Source: Scatophagus argus
Lineage: Eukaryota > Chordata > Actinopteri > Scatophagidae
DNA: 64,000 nucleotides
Assembly: GCF_020382885.2 (NCBI RefSeq)
Contig: NC_058510.1
Location: 1,784,001-1,848,000 of the forward strand
Direction of reading: 5' to 3'
In this document: positions 12,101 through 25,693 of the stretch, in pieces
Position numbering within the stretch: the stretch's first letter is position 1
Layout of the letters: each line of letters starts with the position of its first letter
The notes under the pieces: generated by a model
What the model was told of the DNA's origin: nothing
What the model saw: the letters and a program-made list of their open reading frames with translations, nothing else
The model's database searches: none
Translations under genes and position numbers: made by a program

Positions 12101-15100
12101 ACTTCCTGAACGCTGAGCTTCCACTGTCTGCTTAGCTGAATACATTAACTCAATATGTTCAAGGTTTTTAAAATCCATATGTACAGGATCGAAGCCAGGA
12201 ATGTCAAAATATGGATGTCAGCAGTCCTACAGCGAGCATCTTTAGACAAAAAGGTATTTTTCTTTACCTTTTCTTCTGCTTAGAAAAATGACTGGTCATT
12301 ATTTACGCTTAATTTGTTTTAATAAACCTAATTAACTAAACCTGATTAAAGTATGACAAAAAAGTTGATGCAACTTTAATGTTCATTTCCCACCAAAATT
12401 AAATATCAACAGCCAACACACGGATATCAGATTTTCTATCTTGGCCAAAACATTTTGACCATGACAACATTATTATAGTAACAGTAACAGTTCTAGAAAA
12501 TTATCGGCCAGATTCATCTTCATATTGAACTTCAATTACACTTGAATGTAGGAGGTGGAGACTCAAAAGAATGAAAACACAGACAAAAGACAACCACTCG
12601 AACTGATAATATCCATAACAGGATGCCAGTATTTTGAATATACACATCAGGCACTTTATTAAACCACTTAGCCAGGTGAGGGTTTTAAAGCCTTTCTGTG
12701 TGTAGCTCAGCACCTCTGCATTATGTGAGCCCTCATGCACACCTCAACAGTCAGTAAGAAAACAGAACGTTTGTTAGAGAAGCCTTGAATGTTGATGATT
12801 TTGAGTGTATCCTGGAACAGTTCTGCCCTCCTAAGCTGAGCTAAATGCTAACGGCCCCTGAAGGTTAACCGGGGCCATTACATGACAACTCTCTCCTTTT
12901 GAATGAAAGAATAGCCTCAGAAATGAGCACAGAAACACTGGCTTTTCAGCTCGCAGGAGCCTCTTTGGGCAGTTGTTTCAGCTTAAACTCTGCAGACATG
13001 AACAATGGCAATGATGTTTAACACATATGCAGAGGATCCCTCTCCTGAATGGTATTTCCTCTTTTCACTGAAAGCTGGAAACAATTTTAGCCAAGCGGGT
13101 TTGCCAGCTCACTCCTCATGTCCCAGACCCTCTCAGTACTGACTGGTCCCTGTTTGATCTCCTTTATGTGTTTTCTGTCTCTCAAAACTCCTCTGAGGCT
13201 CTTGGAGGGAGGGATGGAGGATAGAGGAGGATCAGGGATCAAAGTGAATGAACTCGGTTTAGAGATCAGCTCAGGGATCCTGGATGATCTCCTGTCAGTT
13301 ACAAGATGATCCACTCGTTCTGTTTTCAGTTACGTGAAGTCAAGCGACGCCACCCGTACTCTGAAAAGGTCGGGGCTGTGAAGAGGGTCTATGAAACTCG
13401 CTGAACACTGTGGTAGTGCAAACAACATCAGAACAACATGATTTCTTGTAATCTGACTTGAAAAGATATAACTTATTCTGTCAAGTGTATAAAGAAACAC
13501 AACCAGCATATTAGCACACTTCCCAGCATGCATTGTGTCAGTTAAATCTCTCCCGAGACCCTTCGTGTTGACAGTTTAGAGTGGTACCGAATCCAGTCTA
13601 AACCCCTTACAGGAGCAGGTTCACATGTTGTCCTGATAGCAGGGCTAAAGCGGCTCAGTTAAGAGCTCATGTTCTGGAGCTTCAAACTGAGACCCGTGAG
13701 AGGAAATAAAGATTGTTTGTGATGTTTGTCGTTACTGAGCAAAGTTCATTTAACAACTGGATTCACAAAAAGAGAAGACCTTAAAGAAAAAGAAGGCAGC
13801 AGTTGAATTTACACGTTTAAGCTGAAACAGTCCAACGTCATCTACAGTTTGCTTTTAGGCTCCCAAACTCATTTCCACTCTTATGCATTTTAAGTTGTCA
13901 TCAATGTTGAGATAAAACATCTGGTCCTCTTTAGAAATCGTGTGTTTGTTTCCTCGACATAAGATAAATTATCCTGTTATCAAAAGAAAATGGCCTTTGT
14001 TAGTTCAAGATAACAAAACAATTCATTCCTGATCTGCAGATAGCGTAATTAAAAATAATAATAATTGCACCCACAGCTTGCAGAGATAAAGCTATAAGAA
14101 TAGCGAAACCATCATTATGTCATTGGTTTCATTCAACACTTTTAATATCGTCGGATGTAATGAGACTCGTGGCCCCCGAGGCCAGTATGGGGGGGCTTCA
14201 AGACGTGTGTGTTGTTATTAAGATGGTTACTGCAGGGAATTAATTATCCAGAGCTTATTGCCACCCACCGTGAAACTGCCAGCTTCATACCGTACTTCAT
14301 CATCAATATGAAAATAAAATACCTTTTAGTGACTACGAGTCTTAACTACTGTGTGCCTGCTCTGGATTTCCAACATCATCTCAAACATCCACTTCTAGCT
14401 TTTCCGGAAAGACGGCTCCAAACATCTCCTTCCACATCCAGAGGATAACAGATGCTCCTCAAACGGATTGCTGTGATTAGGATGTAGCTGCTTCCAAATC
14501 CGGATTAGGGTGACAAAACAAGTTTTAGTCGTTTCTGTGACAGAGCACCAGGAGACTTGAAAAGAGCTTCCTCGTTTAGCGAGAAAAAGAGAACATTCAG
14601 AAAACTTCACCCACGCTCAGACGTTCTATCAAACAGTGTTGCCTATCATGTGAGTTATCACTCTCTTGATGTGAACGTAAACCAGTTAATACGAGTTTAG
14701 ATTAGCACTCAGTCAGGTCTAGTTTTCATGAGGCCAGTCTGCTTTGTAGTTCTTCCTTTATAAGTCATCAGGCTGCTGCAAATCAGTGCTGGCAAGACCT
14801 GAACCTGAATATTTCACAACTACATTTTGTTTCATTGATTTCTGGCAAAATGCTGTTAACCCAGCTTGGGCCTTCACTCTGTGTACAGAGGAGGTCTGTG
14901 TGTAAAAAAACGTGTGTTCTGCATGTACTAGTGTGTACACGGGCAGTCTGACAATGACCTTATACCTGACCAGTTTTGCACAGACTTTGCTAATTTTTTG
15001 TGTCATTTTCCTTCATTTTTGTACTTCTACAGTGAGGCTATACAGTTAAATGGTTTCTTGTCTGTGACGTGATAGACAATCTGGAGCCTGCACAGGGTGT

Positions 15101-16956
15101 TTTATTTTGAAAAGTGACCAGGTTCCCTATGCCGTTCTTCAATCTGCTCTGTGCAGTTTGGCTCAGTGTCCAAAAATAGTCGAGGCGTAGCTGTGCCCAG
15201 TGGAACCAAGCAGTAATTCAAATGCTGAGAACTTGTGTTTGAGTTAGCAAGCAAGAATGGTATTTATATTCCTGAAAATTGAGCACAGCAAAAGACTTTT
15301 ACTCTGAGAGGGTTCATTTTACCCCTGCCTTACCACTGGACCAACTTTTTGATGGGTCATTGTTCTAAAACCATAATGATTAGGTAGCCTGTTTTAATTT
15401 CCATGGATGTACAATGATCTGAGGCATATATAAGCTCGTGTTTCTCATGCTGTCCTGTTCTCCCCTTTTTTTAAAATATATGTAATAAACAAGATTACAT
15501 TTGTTAATTGAGCTTTAGAGGTTTCGGCAGGTATATGTTTAGAAACTTCAGACAGAGTCAGGTGAGCTTTTTCCCTCTTTATGCTAGGCTAAGCTAATTG
15601 TCTGCTTGCTGTAGCTCAATAGTTTGCAGAAACACATTAGTGGGATCAATTTTCTATACAAATTATCAGCAAAACAGCAAATTACTGTAGCTCTGTAAAT
15701 CTGTTCTGTTAAATGTGTGCAAATAAATGATGATGGCTTCCAGTCGGTCTAACTGCTGGAAGTATGACACATTAGCCTTCACTAAAGTATCTCAACCCTC
15801 CTATGCGTGCATAAACACAGGCACATCAATGCCATGACGGACATAGAAACTGGCTCATGTTTGCACACGTATGTTTACTGATGTTAGCAAATATGCACAC
15901 CCACACAAAACCATGCATGTATGTTGAACACTCCCTTGTCAGTTTGAGAGTATCCGTGTGTCAGCCTCCTCACAGGGAGTAATTGGGGTTATGGGAGAAA
16001 CTGAAGGGGCCACATGTTTATTTAAGGTCAAACCGTTGACTAGTTTACATTCCTGCCTATATCAGGACTGAATGGACAAGCTGGGATGATTTATTTGTAA
16101 AACCAGAGCTGAGATCATCGTATAGTGTGCTTCATTTGGTCTCAGTTGGAGAAAATAACATTACTTTCACTCACAGTGGGGCGATTCTGACCAGGGGTGG
16201 ATGTGATGTGATAGTTATTCACAAACAGAACTGTTGATTTACCACCCAAGGCTGAGAAAGTCAAATATGAGTGATTTTGAATAGCTGTAAAGATAAGAAA
16301 TAGGTGCTGTTCTGGGAGGTTTCCATTTTAAAATATTCGGTAAAGAACTTCATCTAGTGCTGCTTTTTCAGTTCAATGTGGGTTTTGAAGCATATTCCAC
16401 AGAGCTCTCCCACTGTTCTGCTGATTGAATGCTTGTATTGATTAAGAAAGTGTGTATGTGTGTGCTGGAGTCGATCACACTCTGACCTGTGGGGATGTGT
16501 TGAGTCTGACGAGAAAATGGATTGCACTGAGAGCTAGAAATGGGAGTTTGGACCTTTTGGGAATCTCTGGCTGGCTGACTGTCCCCTGATCAGACTTTAA
16601 ATATTTATATGACATTTTGACACAGAGCCTGCGTCGAGAGAGAGAGAATGAGTTGGTGTGTGTCTGTGTGACACAGGCTTTGCCCTGAGCTTTATGGCAC
16701 ACTATAAGACAGAGCTGGACTGTTCCCCATGCTTTGCTTTGAATCAGGGCCCTGGGGTGTCTGCCATCTGCAGCCTGGCATCAAGAGGTCTCATACAGAT
16801 TATGTCATGATATGCCATCAGGGACATAAACATTGTCCCACTGAGGACCCACATTCGCGTGTAAAGCTTGACATTTTTACTTCCTGTTCTCCCAAAAACT
16901 AAGACTAATTTCTGATAAAAGAGGTTAAAAAGGTAGAAATGTTTCGGCTGAAAATG

Positions 16957-17300
16957 TTAGTCCACTTTTATTTAACTTACAGTTACAGTTAAGCTACCTG
17001 CCAGATGCTCGAGGCTAGGTAGCTAGCTTAAATGTTATAGTGAAAAAAGTAGTGAATAAATGTTTGAAAAAAAAGCAACCCACAGATGTCAGTAATAAAT
17101 ACATTAAAATGTTAGCTGTTTAAATGGTGGAAAAAGGTACAAGTGATGACATGATTGAAAAGGTTAGCTAACTTTGATTAACTTAAAGTTAAGCTAGCTA
17201 GCTCAAAGGTCAACCTTAAAAAGCTAAAAGTAATGGATAAATGACTGAAAAAGTGAGGATCAACAGATTGAATAGTTATTAGCTAGCTTAAAGGTAAAAG
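16957..17300. repeat. Diverged direct repeat of about 105 bp
   Basis: Text beginning GTTAGTCCACTTTTATTTAA at 16957 recurs in diverged form as GTTAGCTAACTTTGATTAAC at about 17163. In both, GTTAAGCTA, GTAGCTAGCTTAAA or TAGCTAGCTCAAA, and AATAAATG...TTGAAAAA follow in the same order. This is an old local duplication or two copies of one dispersed repeat. Confidence 0.5.
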
Positions 17301-20300
17301 TAAAACAAGCTTTAAGCCATTTAAAATCAGCTCAGATGAATTTAATCAAACTTCACGTACGTGGACATCTAACACAAAAGGTGTCTGCAGGTCTGCCTAA
17401 CTGACTTCCTGTTCTTCTCAGTAGAGATTCCTGGCAGTTTAAAAACCTTTGCTTGATTCGCTAATTAAATCCTCAGCTTTTTCCCGCAGTTGGTTCTTTA
17501 AACACTTCCTTGTCTAATTTTGAGTTTACCTTTCAAGTTCTGCGTCTGGGGCACTGGCAAGAGATTTCCCTTGCTCAGTGTATAATGTGCATTATCCACT
17601 GTGAGACGTATTAAGGGCTTATTTCGGTAAGACACTCAAGCTCTTTAAATCAGACCCTGGCCTGCTTGCGAGCTTTCTCCACCATCTTTATTCTATAAAC
17701 TGTATGCCAAAGCCAAGAACATTTTGGCAGGGACTGCAAGGTTTTTGCTCCATTATCCTAATTGCCTTTAACCTGTAATCAATATTTACGGCACAGACAA
17801 CCGAAAGCGCTGAAGGACTAAGCATTTCTCCCTCTTCTCTCTTGCCGCTGATTTTATTAAGGAAGACTGCAGCCGAAGTGAAAGAGCATTTCCTGGATAT
17901 AGCTCAGGACGATTCAGGTGATTTTTCGCCGTGTGTTAACTCCTGACCTTCCGCTCGCCTCATTTTGAACTGAACAATCTGCTCAATACAATCGACCTTT
18001 GTCACGTATTGTTTGCAGAATGAAAAGTCCTGCGATGGGAGAAAAAATAAAAAGGTCAGGTAAAAAGGACAGAAAAGGTGAAACCAAGGCGAGGATGCGT
18101 TACGGAAGATGAAAGGGTGCAGAAGAAAGGGGGGTAAGTGGGATGAAGAAGGCGAGGAAAAGGGGCCTGAAGGAGAAGGAACAGCGAGAAATCAAGTCTG
18201 CAGAGTGTGAAAGGCCAACAGCCCACGCTGTGATTCCATCTGGCCTCCTCGCTCAGCATGTGTGTGTTTGAACGAGTGGAAGAGCGCCAGAGCGAAAAAT
18301 GACCCCATATATGTGTTTGTGTATGTAAGCGTGAGGCTGCATATGTGTGTGTGAGTACATGCCCACAGTCTGAGTGTGTGATGGGATGTCCACAGCTCCT
18401 CGGCATACAGAGGCTGAAGTCAGAGGGGACACATCTGTCATACTGGCTGGAAAAAGACACCCGGAGGTACTTAATGAGTGGGTGAAAAACGTCAACTTGA
18501 ATGTTTGAGCTTGTAAATTTGTATTTTACCCCTGATAAGTTCCCAGAGACCTACACCACGGCCCTGTTTGTTTCTCGTACTGGGCAACTTTTGTCGTGAA
18601 AGAATATAAAACTCCTTGCTAGTTTAATCATTGTGGGAAATCTTTAACCTAAAGGTAAGAAACAGAAAAACGAAACAGAAAACGATGCTACTTTAACAAT
18701 CCAGAAATCAGTGGTGGATCCACGGCCATTGTGATCCATACACTTTATATTAGCCTTATTTTTATATTTTTAAATATTATTTTCTGTTTGTGTAAGCACT
18801 GTCCTGTTCTAATGGCAGGGATGCTCAGGAGGTAGAAGTACTGCAGTAATCTTACTGTTCACAAATAAAGCACATTCCTGCTTTTTTCTAATCACACATA
18901 GAGTTGAAGTGTCAAAAACTGCAGTTCCTAGAATGACCACTTGAGGCTGGCTCCAAAAGTGAGTCAACCCCTGAAAGATCAAGATGTCAAAAACTTTACA
19001 GCAGAAATAAACATGTTTACAGCCTGATACAACTGTTTCTAAATAAAAAATGTCTTCACAGCCAATTGTGCATGGAGAGTTGATTTACTGCACTTAGAAA
19101 AATAGCATTTTATTGACAATATTTAATGAAATTGTTGCATTTCTTTCAAATTCCATTTTCAGAGTTGAAAATCTAGACAAGAACACAATGAACTTTAATC
19201 GTTCAGCTCGGTGATGAACAGACGCTCAGTGTATGTTTCACTCCAACAATTTGTTTTAAATTGAAATCACCAAATTAAAACAAAACCTTTGTGGATGCGT
19301 GAACGATCCTTCATCAGACAGTTTTACCTTTCAGAAACACTCGTACATTATGTTTATGCTGGCACGTGACATTTTAGCCTGATGCACAGTTTACAAGTGT
19401 CATCTAAGCCTGGGAATACTTACTATCCAAGGAGCTCATTATGTAAAAGGCTCTGAGTCAGTTGACCTTAAAGGAGTCTCTTGCATGTTACTGTGCTTCA
19501 CTGTCTTGGCTGAATTGGGCTCGCCACACTAAACATCCATGCTGTACGATGAGAAAAGTCCAGCATCATAATCCCCTCGGCTTCAATAACAAATAGTGAT
19601 GAAACAAACAGCCTTTCAAATCCCTCTGAATCCTCCCGTCTTCACTCCCGAGCTCTGTTTTGTCCCTAAATATCCCCTGACCCATTTCAGGCTGTCGTTT
19701 GAGACAGTTTAAACTGTCTTGCATAAATGGCAGTCTGGGGTAGTCGCTGTAATAGTGTCAGCAGTCTGAGGGGCTGATCTACAAGAGCTGCATTTATAGA
19801 GCAACACTGTCAAAAAAAACAACACAAACAAGAAGTTTATCCACGAGAAAAGTCAAAGGAATTCTTGCAGGTTTAATTAGTGATGTAATTTCAGGTGTCT
19901 CGTCTCCTGTCCCAAACGCAGTATTAGTAGACGCGGCTTGTGTTGCATGTCTGATGTGAATCTGACTGACTTAAGACTGAATGAATGTTAAATTTCTAGG
20001 AGCAGTCGAGTGAGTCAGCACCCATAAGAGTCTTCCAATATGGAGCCACTGCTGCTGAAGAGTTTATTTATAGCACATTTCATGCACGACATGCACCTCA
20101 GAGAACTGAGATTAAAATCATATCTGTCTCGACAAGAGCTTATAGTCTTTATTTTAAGTTACATACAAGTAAGTACATCAAGTAAGTTAACTTAATTTAA
20201 CCCAAACCACAATCTTCTCCTAAAGCGAAACGCGCACTTTTGGTGCCTGAATGTAAGCACCACTTTTGACAGTTTGCTCGCTTGTTTTCTGCGCGTTCAA

Positions 20301-22904
20301 AACTCATAAGACGCAAACTGCGTTAAAAAGCTTCAAATGTGCGACATGAGTTGTGTTCTCAAAAGTGTCTCATGATTTATTTGCCATCCCGTGTGATCGC
20401 GGATTTCATTCGATTACGAAGCGCTAAACGTGTACATAAAAAGGACTAACATAACAATGTGTCAGCTTACATCTTTCACATACTTTAATCTTTTTCTTAG
20501 CTGGAGTGCTGACGTCTCTGGGTGATTCGCTACCCGTCAGCCTCATTGGTCGTGCAGTATGGAGCCTTCACCCAGGAGCAACTTTTCACGACGTGACGTG
20601 TGATTCAAAGTGCTGACATGAAGTCCGCCTGGTTGATGCTACGATATGAAGGATGAAATTCTGATCAAACTGTATATTTCACGATGGATTTTAGTCAGTC
20701 AGCTTTGTCGCATCCATCGACGGGCAACACGAGTGTGTAAGAACTCGTGAATCTTCATCCGTTTTTACCCAGCAGCATGTAGCCGCTATTTTTTCTTGTA
20801 GCTCAAAAAAGTATCATTAAAAGTGCAGATACCCACAATTTGGCTCATTTGAGATGAATTCATTAGCAAAACGATCAAATATGTTTCGAAGTTGTTGCCA
20901 ACCAAATCTTGGCAGATGAATACAATGACAATCAAAAGCTGCTGGTTTCAGCCAATCACCTCTTTGTAAAGCTCCTCCAAACCCCGCAGCCTGTCTCGGG
21001 TTGACCTTTACCTGTGTTAGTCGCTGGCAGTGAACAGATCCAGCTTGGTTTTGGCTCTGTGAAGCAGGAAGCCTCCTGTGGAGGGTCATGGACACTTGCA
21101 GGAAGGGGAGAAGAATGTGAATCAAGACATTTTATTTCGGTGGCCCGTCTTTCATGGCAGCACAAAACGATGACATGAGTACGTCTTTAATGCGACCATC
21201 TGAATTCATTGAAATCCAAAGAGATTCAACACGCTGAGTTGCACAGTCCAACCAGATGCTGCCGGAAAGATTTTTCTTTTCTCGCCCGGTGGATCCAGAC
21301 AGAGTGGCCTTTCACTGGGCTGCAGTAAAGAACGCCAGCCTCCTCCAGCTATTCATTATCTTAAGTGTGTGTCTGCAGCAGACAGTGAGCGGGGAGCGTT
21401 CAGATGCACCCTGGGAAAGACTGCTGAAACATGCTTTTCAAAAGGGAAGATCTCACAGAGACTGTAAACCATCAATGCTTCTGATTAATATGGCTGACGT
21501 GTGTCCGAGTTGTCGGATTGTTGCCATAACAATGTTGGGTGTGCGATTGTAAAACCTTTTTTTCTTTGTTTTATGATTATTGCTTCACAAATTTACCCTG
21601 AGGAAGAGAAGGTCATTATTACTTTCCTGTTCATGATTCTTGAGATTTGGTGGTTGAGTAAAAACAAGAACCTTTATTATATCACTCACTAGGGGTGGAA
21701 ATGCAACCTCTTTCACAGCTGATCAAATAATTATGGACTGTGACAACAAAGGAGCAGAATTGCCCTAAATAAATTGCTTTTAAGTATCATACGGTTTTAA
21801 CACACAGAGGGCATGACAACCCAAACCTAAGTAGTTTACCTGAAAGTTTCTCTGATAAAGTCTGGTCTGACATTCACGATGTGTCTCAAAGTCAAGGACT
21901 GGATCTCGGGTCCTCAAACAGCTCCGTCACCGAATGGCAGTGAAGGACTCCGATGTCCAGGATCCTTCAGGTTCAAATCCTTTCCACAGAGATTTTCCAA
22001 AGATGAGTGCACATTTCTTCTTCTTTTTTTTTTTATTGGTGGAGGATTACTGCCAACTGCCGTGACTATTTTGCCTTTTTGTTTCCAGGATTGCTGCACT
22101 GTGTGTGGTGTCTGTAAATGGACGCTGAGGTTTGAAGGTGCCTGCAGATAATCTACGAAAGATCAGAAGCTAATCTCAGGATCAAGAAAGACTTCAACCA
22201 TAAAGAGAGAATAAAAATGATGAAACTTGAAAAGTAAACACAAGTGAAGAGAACTTCAGGTTCACGGCAGCACTGAACTGTGGTGTGGATGAGGTGAGGA
22301 AGAGCGTTCTGAGGTTAATCAGCCTCACCTGTTGACGTGCACCTTGATGCCTATCAAACCATCAATGTCTCGGCTTTAATGAGGCAGGAAGAGCAGCGGG
22401 ATGAGGCCGATTAAACTAATATCCTAAGTGCCTTCCTTCATCTTCTAGTGATTGAACGCTGTGAATGTCAACCGGCTGCTGCCGCTGCTGAAGCGAGGCA
22501 GGAAGTGGAACTCTGGTCTGTCTGTGTGCTGAGTACCTTGTGTACCTGAAGTAAAAGTACCAAATACAACAAAAATACTCCTCTACAAGTAAAGGTGCAG
22601 TATGTAAGACTTATCAGTAAGTGTCAAAAATACAAACTGCAGAAAATGGTCAGAAGTTGTGTCTATTGTTATTTCTTTTGGGATTAATATTACCGCTGCC
22701 TTAATGTGTATGTTTAACTTCTTTATATGCTGTTGGTTTGTCTGATCTGCAGCAATGCATTGCATTGTAGCGCGTATCTCTGCTTTCAGACAATGCATTT
22801 TCCAGCTAAACCAAGAGAAAGAGTAGTCGAGAGTAGTCAGGTAAAAAGTACAATGTTTTCCCCTGTGATGTTGTGGAGTAGGAGTAATATCTCAAATCTG
22901 TACA

Positions 22905-22962
22905 TGGCGTCCATCCATCCAGTATCCATCACTGCTTATCCTCAGGAGGGTCCGTGACCCTG
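22905..22962 (+). mobile_element. Teleost interspersed repeat fragment
   Basis: GTCCATCCATCCAGTATCCA followed by TCACTGCTTATCCTCAGGAG GG-type text matches the common fish repeat start (CATCCATCC...CCGCTTATCCTC...GGGT). Only the head is present. Confidence 0.5.
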
Positions 22963-23499
22963 AGTCCTGTATGCTCTATAACATATTCAGACGCAGCACC
23001 GAGGTCGTATAAACTGAGCTTCTGAAGTTCTCAGACTAAAGTATTTCCCACTTTTGTGAGTCAGGTGACCGTGTTTTATTGCCTGAAATAATTCAGCTTT
23101 TATTGGTGTGGTGTGTGGACGAGAGGAGTTCACTTCCTCCTTTTTGAAAGGCGTTTTCAGGTACCACTCAGCCCACCAACCAGACACCTTTTTCATTTAC
23201 GGGCGCCATAAAAACAAGATGCCATTCAGACTCGTTGAAGGGAGCTGATCGATTTTGTCTGCACAACTCTAGGAAAAAAGAATGTTACCACAGTCGAGGG
23301 AGTTCGGACACGTTTTCATGGAAAGCTTCTTTCCTGTATGAGAGTTCTGCTTTTAATCTGAAACAAATCTGGACAAACACACAGCCTAGACAGCTGGACG
23401 CTGAGTCGATACTCCTCCTGTAACTCTCTGATGCTGACAGATTTTCATTTCTGTGTGGAAGATTTTGGTAAATTTTCACAAATTATTTAAATGACCCAG

Positions 23500-23760
23500 A
23501 AGTGCTTATTTGAATTGGTTTTAAAACGGTGATAATTGCTGGAAGTGCCTGTTAATTATTATAGCTGCCTGTGAAAAAAATGATTCGAAAAGCATTTAAA
23601 GAAACTATTGTTGTGTTTATACCAATCGGGGAACAATTACCTCGCAAACAAAGAGGCCTTTCAGGAGCACAATGGAATGATAAAAGTTTTCCTTTATGGG
23701 TGGAAATTAACGTGAGTATTTCCTCCAGAATGCCTGATTTTCAATTTCTGTAAGGGTTCA
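23500..23760. promoter_or_regulatory. Candidate conserved element (SOX-type motifs) or missed exon
   Basis: AT-rich, complex sequence with four HMG-box-like cores in 70 bp: TATTGTTG (23606-23613), AACAATT (23632-23638), AACAAAG (23647-23653) and ACAATGG (23669-23675). A 5' splice-like GTGAGTATT starts at 23711, after a frame that could read AQWNDKSFPLWVEIN from a TTTCAG acceptor. Either an enhancer-like conserved block or a small exon would fit. Neither is proven. Confidence 0.25.
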
Positions 23761-24329
23761 AAAGGTTAGGCAAATGAAATTACAATAGAAAATTAGAAAA
23801 AGCCTGCGTCTGCTTTGTGTCGTATCTCTTTTTCGTTCCACCCTTTAAAGAGTCACTCACGCTTTAAGCGGCGCAGAGCTAAGAAAATCCTCTCAGACAA
23901 AAAGAGCTGCTTATCTTTCTCTCTCCATAATAACAGAAATCCAATACATTTCATTACTCGCAGAAATTCTAATTAATGCCGAGTTTATAAAAGGAGGCCG
24001 ATCAGTCGGTGTTATCTGCAGACGGAGCTGGATGCAGCTGTGGAGCAAAGCGAGGACTCGGCGATGACAGGATGTAAAGTCTCGGTTGTGAGTCAGAAAA
24101 GCAGGGCCGGCGCTGCAGACGTGCCAGACTTGTGCACTGAGAACAGCCTGACGCTGCATCTCAGGCTTTCTGCTTCACTTCACTCACTCTGCAGATGAGG
24201 TTGGCAGCGGCGGCTCGCTCCGTATTTCAGACTAATTTATGTCCTCTGCAGAGGAGGGTGCATTAGGAAGATCAGCCACGTCAACCTCCGCCATGCTGCA
24301 ACAACTGGCCATGAGAAGGCAGACGCCTC

Positions 24330-24389
24330 CACACACACACACACACACACAGAGAAGAGAGACGGTGTGTGTGTGTGTGTGTGTGTGTG
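24330..24389. repeat. (CA)11 and (GT)12 runs in inverted arrangement
   Basis: A CA run (24330-24351) is followed after a 13-bp purine-rich spacer by a GT run (24365-24389). The two can pair to form a long hairpin. Confidence 0.97.
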
Positions 24390-24942
24390 AGCATGTGCAT
24401 TCACTTTGCACAGCTGAGGAGCTGCTCAGGAACAGGAAGACTTTCTGTGCAACAGGCCACCAAAATCTGTCTTTCAAAAGAATAAAACATGATGCAAAAA
24501 TTATATTCAGAAAGACAAGAATTGAATTGTGAAGTTTTATCCAGTTAAGAGCACTTTTCAGAGCCACTCTGGGGCCTTTATGGCTCGTTACAGGCTATTG
24601 TACAACAGGGAAGACTGGACATACGAGCATGTGTGCTGATGTGCACATTCGTCCATACTGAACTTGACCTTCTCTCAAGGTCTCGCGGTGCCACGTGACA
24701 AAGTTACGGCACGTCAGCTTTGGCATCTGAACGTCAGCGTTTGTCACCTCAGTAGGCAACAACTGCTGCCGTATTTCTGAGGGTGACAGGCAGGATGCTC
24801 GTCAGGGAGAGAACAGCATCGGTTTCGGCGTTGTCCTCGTTCTGCTGAGGGCACGCATCAGATGGTGTTAAGAAAAGCCAAAGCAGCTCCATCCAACTCC
24901 CACATTTCCTTCACTCGTGTTTTGAGACTCAGTTGTGACGTG

Positions 24943-24967
24943 GTTGTTGTTGTTGTTGTTGTTGTTG
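24943..24967. repeat. (GTT)8 trinucleotide microsatellite
   Basis: Uninterrupted GTT run. Confidence 0.97.
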
Positions 24968-25655
24968 TGCTTCACATGCTGTTGTGCTCGTTGTTTCAGT
25001 TAAATGGTCCTTCTGACATTTTGTTTGTTCCGCCTTAAAGCTCAGGGACATATTTTAAAAACAGCATGGATGGACATACGGAGAAAACCCTGCATGCAAC
25101 CATTAGCTTCCTGTGAGGACATTTAACAACACAAAGCTGAACAGGGACAGCAGACACAAAGGAACTGAAGAGAAACACACAAACCTGAGGGAAAACAAAC
25201 TGTTGAGATGAAGCTGCTGAAAGAGTGAACACAAACGGACTGAATGCTCAGCAGGACTATCGGGGACGTGTGAAAGGACAGGAAGTGTAAGACAAACACG
25301 AGATGTCACAATAAATCAATCAAAACAGGACAAAGCTAAGCTAAAAAAAACACAGCAGCACAACCGCCGAAACCCGATTTCGTTTTCATCATCGTTGTCG
25401 TCTGTTTTCCAGTTTTTGCTCCACAAATCAACATTTTCTCAGCAGCTCAACAACATCATAAAAACTGCATTATTTACAAAATCTGTTATTTATTACCTTG
25501 AGGGTGGATTTTCTGTTTATTTTCTCTCTCCTTTCTTAAAGCCGATTAAATTCCTCGAGGGAAGACGGTCATTTATTTCAGTGGGAAACACATGGTGGGA
25601 AAGAGTCAACACATGGTTGAGTTTAAGCACAGGAAAGTGCAAAGCAACAAGTTAT

Positions 25656-25661
<6 letters not shown>

Positions 25662-25691
<30 letters not shown>
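25662..25691. repeat. (TG)15 microsatellite
   Basis: Uninterrupted TG run. Confidence 0.98.

Positions 25692-25693
<2 letters not shown>

Noticed and set aside
13087..13314. Minus-strand frame ending ERVWDMRSELANPLG
   Set aside because: It begins at GTG after an in-frame stop, lacks a good donor and matches no family I know. It is kept only as a remark in the regional entry.
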